Shown here: positions 9,060 through 16,090 of the stretch, in pieces
How positions within the stretch are numbered: the stretch's first letter is position 1
Layout: each line of letters begins with the position of its first letter
From: Niveispirillum sp. SYP-B3756
Lineage (GTDB): Bacteria; Pseudomonadota; Alphaproteobacteria; Azospirillales; Azospirillaceae
NCBI RefSeq assembly: GCF_009495745.1
Contig: NZ_WIDQ01000013.1
Coordinates: 60,284-124,283 of the forward strand
DNA length: 64,000 bases
Direction: 5' to 3'
Notes under the pieces: model-generated
The model's database searches: none
What the model saw: only the letters and a program-made list of their open reading frames with translations
Told to the model about the DNA's origin: nothing
Translations under genes and position numbers: made by a program

Positions 9060-9190
9060 GGATATATATTGGTCTGTTAACGGATTGTTAGTTTGTGGCC
9101 GATATAAAGACACCCGCAACCATGTTGCGTTTCCTCCCTTATTAAACTTTCCATCCCCGCGCCGCATGTCGGTCGCGGGGATTTTTTTGC
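9060..9190 (+). ncRNA. Candidate small RNA ending in an intrinsic terminator
   Basis: A textbook plus-strand terminator (ATCCCCGCG at 9153-9161 pairing with CGCGGGGAT at 9174-9182, then seven T) has no plus-strand gene before it, since tex runs the other way. Upstream is AT-rich, with a possible promoter and an unpaired TTTCCTCCC at 9131-9139, resembling the anti-Shine-Dalgarno loop of some alphaproteobacterial sRNAs. The 5' end is unknown and the coordinates are approximate. Confidence 0.4.
9153..9188 (+). terminator. Strong intrinsic terminator with no upstream gene
   Basis: A nine-base perfect GC-rich stem, 12-base loop and a T7 tract in plus orientation. It is the best evidence for the candidate sRNA. 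Confidence 0.85.
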
Positions 9191-9218
9191 CTAAAAAGGG
9201 GGCCGATGTCTGCTGCTA

Positions 9219-9539
9219 TTAAAGGTGATTGAATTCCTTCAACAGGGACTGGTTGTTCCCCCGTGAAACGGCGCGGAAATAGGCGACCAGGAAAGCCCGG
9301 ATCGTGGCCGTCAACGATGCATTCTGATGCTGGCGCCGGGATACAACGCTGATCACCTGATGGATGGACATGGCCTCCCGCTCGGCAATCTCATGCAGCG
9401 CCTGCCACATGACGGCCTCAAGCCGAACGCTGGTGCGATGGCCCTCAACCCAGACATTATGGCTGATCAGTTGACCATCTACCTCCAGATCATGGGGTTC
9501 ATAGACGCTGATGTCACTGGTGCCGTGGATGATGTTCAT
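9219..9539 (-). CDS. Ribbon-helix-helix (RHH_4-like) regulator
   Basis: 106 residues from the ATG at 9539 (GAGG six bases upstream); a longer form from 9617 lacks a site and would run into the CRP-like element. The pattern RTSVRLEAVMWQALHEIAER followed by SIHQVISVV resembles RHH_4 DNA-binding proteins, in which an Arg-x-Ser-x-Arg strand contacts DNA. It is divergent from the YcaO-TfuA locus, with a ~200-base shared control region, so it is a plausible local regulator of that locus. It could also be a general RHH protein unrelated to it. Confidence 0.78.
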   Translation of the reverse strand: MNIIHGTSDISVYEPHDLEVDGQLISHNVWVEGHRTSVRLEAVMWQALHEIAEREAMSIHQVISVVSRRQHQNASLTATIRAFLVAYFRAVSRGNNQSLLKEFNHL

Positions 9540-9624
9540 GGGCGGCCTCGCCTGGACTGGATTGCTTACGATCAATTTGTGACGAACGACGCCGTCACCA
9601 TAGTCGATCGGATGCATACAGTGC

Positions 9625-9640
9625 TGTGAAGCACTTCACA
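9625..9640 (+). promoter_or_regulatory. CRP/FNR-family operator, perfect TGTGA-N6-TCACA
   Basis: The sequence TGTGAAGCACTTCACA gives both consensus half sites with the correct six-base gap. It lies 104 bases upstream of the precursor start and between it and the RHH gene. A Crp-family regulator gene closes the same locus. Confidence 0.7.
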
Positions 9641-9743
9641 TTTCAAAACGTCCGTTTCGGATTACGGTCTGTGGCGAGGCATGGCTAACATTCCTTGCCC
9701 ACACTTGTAACCTTACAACTATTTACCTGCACAGGAGATGCAC

Positions 9744-9905
9744 ATGTTCATCCGTGGCGCTGATGGTCGTCTGTATCGTGTCGGTCCCAATGGGGCGGAA
9801 GTTGTTGCTGGCGCTGCTATTGCAGCGGCACCGGTTCGTGTGGCGGCACCCCGTCTGGCGATGGATGTCGGTGCCAGTGCCGAGTTGCACAGCGCCCGCA
9901 GCTGA
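9744..9905 (+). CDS. Candidate precursor peptide of the YcaO-TfuA locus
   Basis: 53 residues, beginning MFIRGADGRLYRVGPNG and ending DVGASAELHSARS. AGGAG lies six bases upstream of the ATG. The middle is Ala/Val/Pro-rich. There is no Cys and no Thr, but three Ser near the C-terminus. It sits directly upstream of the YcaO gene, separated by a strong hairpin. Its size and position fit a RiPP precursor whose backbone amide is thioamidated or whose Ser is cyclised. The precursor role is inferred; no known precursor family is recognised. Confidence 0.62.
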   Translation: MFIRGADGRLYRVGPNGAEVVAGAAIAAAPVRVAAPRLAMDVGASAELHSARS

Positions 9906-9912
9906 CGGGCTT

Positions 9913-9942
9913 GCCGGCCCAAACCAACCGGTTTGGGCCGGC
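9913..9942 (+). terminator. Hairpin between the precursor and YcaO genes
   Basis: GCCGGCCCAAACC (9913-9925) pairs perfectly with GGTTTGGGCCGGC (9930-9942) over an AACC loop. It is followed by CTTTCG, a weak T-tract. It probably attenuates transcription into the enzyme genes. Confidence 0.65.
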
Positions 9943-9976
9943 CCGGCTTTCGTTCAGGAAGAAAGCGGGTGGAAAA

Positions 9977-11227
9977 ATGCCGGTGGAGGATGCGATGGGA
10001 CAGGTACGGGTGGCGGAATGGGACGGTATCGCCTCGCCGCAATGGCGGCGGCTGGCCACACCGGAGGAAACGCTGGCGCGCGTGACGCCGCTTTTCGGCC
10101 TGTTCGGTATCACCCGGGTGGCAAATGTCACCGGGCTGGACCAGGTTGGCATCCCCGTCGTCATGGTCAACCGGCCCAACTCCCGTTCCCTGGCGGTTTC
10201 CCAGGGCAAGGGGCTGACCCTGGCCGCCGCCAAGGCGTCGGCCGTTATGGAAAGCATCGAGTCCTGGCACGCCGAACGTCCGCAACTGTCTTTGCGTCAT
10301 GGTTCTTATGAGGATCTGCGCTACAGCCTGCCACTGGTCGATCCTGCTCTGCTGCCCTGCCAGATGGACAGCATTTTCACGCCCCATACCCAATTGTTGT
10401 GGGCGGAGGGCACCAATCTTGCCGATGGCACGAGCAGCTGGGTGCCTTACGAGATGGTGCATACGAATTACACGCTGCCATTGCCGACCGGCCATGGTTG
10501 CTTTCAGGCCACCTCCAACGGGTTGGCCTCGGGCAATCATTGGATTGAGGCGGTGATCCATGGCCTGTCAGAGGTGATTGAGCGCGACGCCCGCACCTTA
10601 TGGAACCTGCTGCCGGTGGAGGCACAGGAAGACACGCGGCTGGATCTGGAAACGGTGGCCGATCCGGCCTGCCGCAGCCTGCTGGCGCGCTTTGCCCGCG
10701 CTGGCGTGGCGGTTGGTGTCTGGGATATGACAGCGGATACCGGTGTCCCCACCTTCATCGCGCGCATCGCCCAGGCCGATGGCGGGGCGGCCCGCCAAAT
10801 ACGCCCTGCTAGTGGCTATGGCACGCATCTGGTGCCGGAGATCGCCCTGGCCCGTGCCTTGACGGAGGCGGCGCAGAGCCGGCTGACCTTCATTTCCGGC
10901 GCGCGTGACGACATGCAACGCGAAGAATATGAGCGTTTCCTGACCGAGCAGGAGCAGTGCTTGTGGCTGGACCGCATTCGTCTGGGTGCGCCTGTCCGCG
11001 ATTTCAACCAGATCGCTGGCTGGCGCGGCACCTCGCTGCGCGCCGATCTGGCGGAACTGCGCCTGCGTCTGGGTCAGGTTGGGGTGGAGGACGTCATCGT
11101 CGTCGATCTGTCCCGGCCAGAGATCGGCATTCCCGTGGTGCGGGTCATCGTGCCCGGCCTGGAAGGGGTGGATGGCAGTCCCAACTACTGCCTTGGTCCC
11201 CGTGCCCGCTGCGTCGCCGGCCTGTGA
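9977..11227 (+). CDS. YcaO-domain protein (TfuA-associated)
   Basis: 416 residues from the ATG at 9977; the reading frame extends further upstream into the hairpin. YcaO proteins use ATP to phosphorylate a peptide backbone amide, leading to azoline or thioamide formation. Visible family motifs are KGLTLAAAKASAVMESIE (residues ~75-95) and LSEVIERDA (~200), carrying the Glu residues of the Mg/ATP site. The C-terminus ends CLGPRARCVAGL and lacks the Pro-rich tail of azoline synthetases. The gene is followed by tfuA, the combination known for thioamide formation. Confidence 0.93.
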   Translation: MPVEDAMGQVRVAEWDGIASPQWRRLATPEETLARVTPLFGLFGITRVANVTGLDQVGIPVVMVNRPNSRSLAVSQGKGLTLAAAKASAVMESIESWHAERPQLSLRHGSYEDLRYSLPLVDPALLPCQMDSIFTPHTQLLWAEGTNLADGTSSWVPYEMVHTNYTLPLPTGHGCFQATSNGLASGNHWIEAVIHGLSEVIERDARTLWNLLPVEAQEDTRLDLETVADPACRSLLARFARAGVAVGVWDMTADTGVPTFIARIAQADGGAARQIRPASGYGTHLVPEIALARALTEAAQSRLTFISGARDDMQREEYERFLTEQEQCLWLDRIRLGAPVRDFNQIAGWRGTSLRADLAELRLRLGQVGVEDVIVVDLSRPEIGIPVVRVIVPGLEGVDGSPNYCLGPRARCVAGL

Positions 11228-11388
11228 TTTCTGGCGGCGTCGCCGGGCTGCGGATGTAGCGCCGACGGTTGAGATTCTGAGAATGTCAAGAGCTTAGGGC
11301 GTGTTTTCGGTCAGCAGAGTCAGGCTCCAGCAAACATGCTTCATCCGATCAACCCTGATCTGGATGGATGGGTCACAGGAGAAGCCGC

Positions 11389-12135
11389 ATGTCCAATCCC
11401 GTCATCGTTTTTCTTGGTCCCACCTTGGCAGTGGCCGCTGCCCGTCGGGTGCTGGCAGCGGATTACCGAGCGCCGGTGGCACAAGGTGACGTGCTGCGCG
11501 CGGTGACGGAGCGGCCGGCCGCTATCGCCATTATTGATGGGTATTTCGCCAATGTGCCATCGGTCTGGCACAAGGAAATCCTTTACGCTCTGTCGCAGGG
11601 CATTCCCGTTCTGGGGGCGGCCAGCATGGGGGCGCTGCGCGCCGCTGAACTGCACCCGTTCGGGATGCAGGGGGTGGGTGCGATCTTCCAGGCCTATGTT
11701 GATGGCCGATTGGAGGATGATGACGAGGTGGCGGTGACCCATGGTCCGGCAGAACTGGGTTATCCGCTCCTGTCCGAAGCAATGGTCAATATCCGCCGCA
11801 CCCTGTCAGACGCCATGGCGGCCGGGGCGTTGACGCCGCATGACCGCCAGCATCTCCAGCGCATCGCCAAGGAACTGCCCTATCAGGACCGGTCCTATGG
11901 CCGCCTGCTGCGTGATGCGGTGGAGGAGGGGCTGGATGCTGCCGCCATGGAGCATTTCCGCTGCTGGCTGGCCCATGGCCGGGCGGACCAGAAGCGGGAA
12001 GATGCCCTGGCCTTGCTGACGGATCTGTCGCATGGCCTGCGTGAAGGCAGCCTGAAGGTGCAGCCCGGCTTTGCCTTCGAGCATACTTTCATGTGGGAAA
12101 AAGTGGCAGGGCCCTTGTTGTCGATGCGCGCATGA
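11389..12135 (+). CDS. TfuA-like protein
   Basis: 248 residues from the ATG at 11389, with AGGAGA six bases upstream. Family features are the N-terminal VIVFLGPTLA strand and the ASMGALRAAEL motif near residue 85. TfuA (first named in trifolitoxin genes) partners YcaO and is thought to help deliver or activate sulfur for backbone thioamides. The gap to YcaO is 161 bases, long for an operon, and holds nothing recognisable. Confidence 0.92.
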   Translation: MSNPVIVFLGPTLAVAAARRVLAADYRAPVAQGDVLRAVTERPAAIAIIDGYFANVPSVWHKEILYALSQGIPVLGAASMGALRAAELHPFGMQGVGAIFQAYVDGRLEDDDEVAVTHGPAELGYPLLSEAMVNIRRTLSDAMAAGALTPHDRQHLQRIAKELPYQDRSYGRLLRDAVEEGLDAAAMEHFRCWLAHGRADQKREDALALLTDLSHGLREGSLKVQPGFAFEHTFMWEKVAGPLLSMRA

Positions 12136-12214
12136 CTTGCATTTTTCAACAATAGCATCAATCATTTTGTGGTTGCCTGGTGCTGCTGCCGGGTGTGATG
12201 GCGGGAAAAATCTT

Positions 12215-12904
12215 GTGTCGCTGACCGTTGATCCGGCGTTGCTGCGTCGGAACCAGCTCTTCAGCATTCTCAGTGATGCCGAAATGGAGGCGATACTGGG
12301 ATTTGCCCGTCCACGGCGGGTGCAGGCCGATGAGCGTATCTTTGCCAAGGGCGATCCGGGCGACAGCCTTTATGTGATTCTGCGTGGACGCGTCGCCGTC
12401 CAGACGGAGTCGCGGGAGGCCAAGCTGATGTTGCTGAATATCCTGGATGCCGGCGCTGTGTTCGGGGAGATCGCCATGCTGGATGGCGGGGAACGCACCG
12501 CCACCGTCATGGCGCAGGAGCCGGGGGAGTTGCTGCGCATCGACCGGCGCGATTTCATGCCTTTCCTGTTGCAGCACCCCGATCTCTGCATTCGCCTTAT
12601 GGGTGTGCTGTGCCAGCGGGTGCGCTGGACCAGCGCCATTATCGAGGATACCGTTTTCCTCAATGTCACCCGGCGTCTGGCCAAGCGCATCTTGATACTG
12701 GCGCGGGATTTTGGCCGGCGGACGGAGAAGGGCATCCGCATCGCCGCCTTCATGAGCCAGGAGGATCTGGCCAATATGCTGGGCGTCTCCCGCGAGATCG
12801 TCAATAAGACGTTGAAAAGCTTTCAGGCATCGGGGGCCATCACCTACCGAAACGGCTATATCGTCGTGCAGGATGAAAGCTTTCTGGAACAGCTGGCGCG
12901 TTGA
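12215..12904 (+). CDS. Crp/Fnr-family transcriptional regulator
   Basis: 229 residues from a GTG start (VSLTVDPALLRRNQLF); in-frame codons further upstream lie inside tfuA. The N-terminal cyclic-nucleotide-binding fold shows GDPGDSLYVILRGRV and FGEIAMLDGGERTATV. The C-terminal winged helix shows MSQEDLANMLGVSREIVNKTL. No Cys cluster for an FeS centre is seen, so it is Crp-like rather than Fnr. The perfect TGTGA-N6-TCACA site upstream of the precursor gene is a natural target. It ends four bases after the start of an unlikely ORF; a lipoprotein gene follows. Confidence 0.92.
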   Translation: MSLTVDPALLRRNQLFSILSDAEMEAILGFARPRRVQADERIFAKGDPGDSLYVILRGRVAVQTESREAKLMLLNILDAGAVFGEIAMLDGGERTATVMAQEPGELLRIDRRDFMPFLLQHPDLCIRLMGVLCQRVRWTSAIIEDTVFLNVTRRLAKRILILARDFGRRTEKGIRIAAFMSQEDLANMLGVSREIVNKTLKSFQASGAITYRNGYIVVQDESFLEQLAR

Positions 12905-12951
12905 GCCTAGGTTGGTGGCTTCAAGGACGGGCTGTTTTCAGGGGGCGCACG

Positions 12952-13266
12952 ATGCGGGGTTGGACATGCGGGCGGCCGTGGGCGGCGCTTCTGCTGCCAG
13001 CGTTGGCCTTTGGCCTCGCGGGCTGTGCCAGCCATGAGGATCAGGTCACGCGGAACTTCATGTTCGTGCCATCCATGCCATCACCACCACCGGAACCCGA
13101 GATGCCGGCCGGTGCCGCTGCACCGTCGGCGCCGGTCGCACCAGCGGTGGTACAGGCGCCGCTGCCACCCCCGATATTGAAGCCGCCGCCGGCCCCACCC
13201 GCTCCCCTGGTTCCGCCCACCAAGGCGACGGGATCGGCTACCGGTAAGGCAAAGGTCGGATCATGA
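12952..13266 (+). CDS. Proline-rich small lipoprotein
   Basis: 104 residues from the ATG at 12952 (AGGGGG upstream). The signal peptide ends in the lipobox LAGC; the remainder is low-complexity Pro/Ala with no folded domain evident. It overlaps the following TPR gene by 4 bases, so the two are translationally coupled. The function is unknown; it may be an envelope spacer linked to flagellar or surface glycan assembly. Confidence 0.75.
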   Translation: MRGWTCGRPWAALLLPALAFGLAGCASHEDQVTRNFMFVPSMPSPPPEPEMPAGAAAPSAPVAPAVVQAPLPPPILKPPPAPPAPLVPPTKATGSATGKAKVGS

Positions 13267-15182
13267 GTGATCTGAACACAATGCTGGATCAGGCCATCGC
13301 CCTGCATCGTGGGGGCGACCCGGCGGCGGCGGAGTTGACGTACCGTCAGGTTCTGGTGGCTGTTCCCAGCCTGGCGGATGTGCATTACCTTTTGGGGATG
13401 GCCTGTCTGCAGCAGGGGAAAGCGGCCAAGGCGGTGCGCAGTTTGCGCACCGCCTTGGCGCAGAAGCCGGACAGGCAGGACTGGCGATTCAATCTGGGGG
13501 TTGCCCAACGCCAGTCGGGTGATCTGGCCGGGGCTGCGGCCAGTTTTGCCACGGTCACAGCGCAGGAGCCGGCCGGCAGCCCGGCGCAGGCGGCGGCGCT
13601 GGCTGAACATGGGGCCGTTTTATTGGCCCTGGGCGATCTGCCGGCAGCGGAAGCAACGTTGCGCCGGGCAGTGGCGGCGGGTGCCGCCGATGCAGCGCGT
13701 AATCTGGCGATCTGCCTTTACAATCTGTCCGCAGATCCGGCAGCCCCAGGCAGTCTGGCGCGGCTGGAAGAGGCGGTTATGCTGTTTGCTGAGCGGATTG
13801 AAATCCGTGAGCGGTTGGGGTTTGCCCTGCTGCGGGTTGACCGCGCGGCGGAGGCAGCCGAGCAGTTCCGCCTTGTGCTGGCGCGGGGGCCGACGGAACA
13901 GGACAGCCGGCTTGGACTTTGCGACGCGCTCTCCACGCTCGGCCGATTTGATGAAGCGGTGTCTGAGGCGCGTACTCTGCTGGCGCAGCAACCCGGCTTG
14001 CCGGCGGGGCTGGTGGCGTTGGCCAACGGTCTGCACGGTCAGGGGCAACTGGCGGCGGCGTCCGCCGCGCTGGAACAGGTGCTGGAACAGTCTCCCCAGT
14101 CGCTGCCGGCCCTGGTCAATCTTGGAACCGTGAGGCGTGACCAGGGGGATGATGCCGGGGCGGAGGCCTGTTATCAGGCAGCGCTTGCCTTGTCACCCTC
14201 TGATCCCATCATCCATTGGCAGCGGGCACAGGCTCGTCTGCTGGCCGGGGATATGGCCGAAGGGTGGCGGGAATATGAATGGCGCTGGCAGGTTCCGGGC
14301 TTCCCGCTGAGTGCGGCCCTGGCGGCGCTTCCATTATGGAATGGGGGGGGATTGCCGACTGGCCAGCGTCTGTTGGTCCATGTCGAACAGGGGCACGGCG
14401 ATACATTGCAATTCGCGCGCTATGTCTGGCCCCTGGTGGCGCGTGGCTTGCCGGTTCTGCTGCAGGTTCAGCCTGCCTTGCGGCGTCTGTGCCGGGAGAG
14501 CCTGCCGCCGGTGGTGGAGATCGGTGTTCTGGGGGAGGCGGTGCCCGCCGATATCGCCTGCCGCATCCCCTTGCTCAGCCTGCCACTGCATGTTCAAGGC
14601 ACACCAGGGGATGAGGTGGCCCAGGTGCCTTATCTGCAGGTGCCGGATGAACGGCGGGACTTCTGGGCACGGCGTCTGGCGGCCCTGCCAGGGGTGAAGG
14701 TGGGGCTTGTCTGGGCAGGGGATGCCAGGGCCGGCGATCCAAGGGCCGCGGCCACGGACCGCCGCCGCAGCTTGCCTTTGGCGCAACTGTCTGCGTTGCG
14801 CGACCTGCCGGGGATCAGCTTCATCAGCCTGCAGAAGGGCGCGCGGGGCGCTGAAGCCCAGGGGCCGGATGCACCGCTGGATATGGTGGACTGGACCGGC
14901 GAACTCTGCGACTTCGCCGATACCGCTGCCCTGGTGGCCGGTCTTGATCTGGTGATCGGCGTGGATACAGCGGTAATCCATCTGGCGGGGGGGCTGGGTG
15001 TGCCCGTATGGGTATTGTCAAGATTTGACGGCTGTTGGCGTTGGTTACGCAACCGGAATGATAGTACCTGGTACCCCACCCTTCGGTTGTTTCGCCAATC
15101 CGCGTGGGGGAACTGGGAACCTGTGCTGACGGGACTGGCCGAACGGCTGCGCCATTTTATAGACGAAAGGATAGGGTCGTGA
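13263..15182 (+). CDS. TPR protein with C-terminal glycosyltransferase-like domain
   Basis: 639 residues. Residues ~1-330 are repeated 34-residue helical units (for example HYLLGMACLQQGKAAKAVRS), characteristic of TPRs. The C-terminal ~270 residues carry HVEQGHGDTLQFARYV and a segment GLDLVIGVDTAVIHLAGGLG, the pattern of GT9/GT41-like sugar-nucleotide-binding domains. Such TPR-glycosyltransferase fusions often sit beside alphaproteobacterial flagellins and may glycosylate them. That is supported here by the flagellin gene 0.9 kb downstream and the PseI/SpsF operon beyond. The acceptor is not shown by the sequence. Confidence 0.87.
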   Translation: MSDLNTMLDQAIALHRGGDPAAAELTYRQVLVAVPSLADVHYLLGMACLQQGKAAKAVRSLRTALAQKPDRQDWRFNLGVAQRQSGDLAGAAASFATVTAQEPAGSPAQAAALAEHGAVLLALGDLPAAEATLRRAVAAGAADAARNLAICLYNLSADPAAPGSLARLEEAVMLFAERIEIRERLGFALLRVDRAAEAAEQFRLVLARGPTEQDSRLGLCDALSTLGRFDEAVSEARTLLAQQPGLPAGLVALANGLHGQGQLAAASAALEQVLEQSPQSLPALVNLGTVRRDQGDDAGAEACYQAALALSPSDPIIHWQRAQARLLAGDMAEGWREYEWRWQVPGFPLSAALAALPLWNGGGLPTGQRLLVHVEQGHGDTLQFARYVWPLVARGLPVLLQVQPALRRLCRESLPPVVEIGVLGEAVPADIACRIPLLSLPLHVQGTPGDEVAQVPYLQVPDERRDFWARRLAALPGVKVGLVWAGDARAGDPRAAATDRRRSLPLAQLSALRDLPGISFISLQKGARGAEAQGPDAPLDMVDWTGELCDFADTAALVAGLDLVIGVDTAVIHLAGGLGVPVWVLSRFDGCWRWLRNRNDSTWYPTLRLFRQSAWGNWEPVLTGLAERLRHFIDERIGS

Positions 15183-15371
15183 GGAATTCCCCTCTATTTC
15201 GGGGGTGCCAGTAATATCGACGGCCTTTCCGCAGATACATACAGATATGCCGTTTCCCTTCATGGGGATGATTTGGGTCGAATTTTTGAATTTTTACAAT
15301 ATGTTAAGATTTTGTTTGCGTCACGGTTTTTGTTGTGGCATTATTGAATTACCTAAAAATAGGCCCAGACC

Positions 15372-15818
15372 ATGCTGATTGAGGGGATTCGAAACGTAGC
15401 GACATCTTATGTGCCGGCTGCCAGTCCGACAGCCGCCAATAAGGTGGAGTCTACCCCGGCCCCTGTGCCCGCTTCAGCAAATACCGGTACTCCCTATGTC
15501 TCCCCCGTCATTCAGTATGACAGCGACGCGGCCATCGCAGTGTTGATGTTCCGTGACGGCGATAGTGGGACTGTGGAAACTCAATATCCTTCCGAGCGGG
15601 TGGTGCGGGAATATCGCCTGCGTGGGCGCGAGGGGGGGGAGGCTGCTGTTGCATCTCAATCAGCCGAGTCGAAGGGAAGGTCGGGCGCTCCGGCCTTTTC
15701 AACGCCCGGCTATGCAGGTGCTGCTGCTTCCCCAGTGCCTTCTGCCGCATCTGCGCCGGCCGTTGCGGCTGGGTCGGTCGGGGGAAGCGGTGGTTCAGGT
15801 GTGAATCTGGTCGCTTGA
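15372..15818 (+). CDS. FlaG-like flagellar protein
   Basis: 148 residues with a low-complexity Ala/Pro start, a central segment AVLMFRDGDSGTVETQYPSE followed by RVVREYR, and a Gly/Ser/Ala tail. The central pattern (residue turn, Gly, then ypSErVvreYr) is like FlaG-type proteins found beside flagellin. It is preceded by ~190 AT-rich bases likely to contain the promoter, and followed by a 270-base leader before flagellin. The role in filament length control is inferred by family resemblance. Confidence 0.65.
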   Translation: MLIEGIRNVATSYVPAASPTAANKVESTPAPVPASANTGTPYVSPVIQYDSDAAIAVLMFRDGDSGTVETQYPSERVVREYRLRGREGGEAAVASQSAESKGRSGAPAFSTPGYAGAAASPVPSAASAPAVAAGSVGGSGGSGVNLVA

Positions 15819-16048
15819 CCAGGGGTTTGTCCCATCCGAATTGCTTTATATCAGGCCAGTGTCCCCCCTCACTCTATCCTGATGGTCTTTGGGATATTGG
15901 CCGTTTGGCTTTCCGCGATTTTAGCGTAGTTTATCTGCGTAAATAGCGCCTGGGTCGTGCTGACGTCCCTAACCAGACGAATAGGGTTGGCCCGATGCGG
16001 GAACAACCTGCTTGACAGTACGACGGCCCCGGTGTTTGCTGGGGATAG

Positions 16049-16063
16049 CCCGAAAAATTCGGG
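16049..16063 (+). promoter_or_regulatory. Hairpin in the flagellin leader
   Basis: CCCGAA pairs with TTCGGG around AAA, ending 27 bases before the flagellin ATG. FlbT proteins act on flagellin mRNA leaders, and flbT is the next gene, so this may be the target. The six-base stem is short, hence low confidence. Confidence 0.4.
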
Positions 16064-16090
16064 TACTCAGGCCTCCAAAGGAGAGATCAA

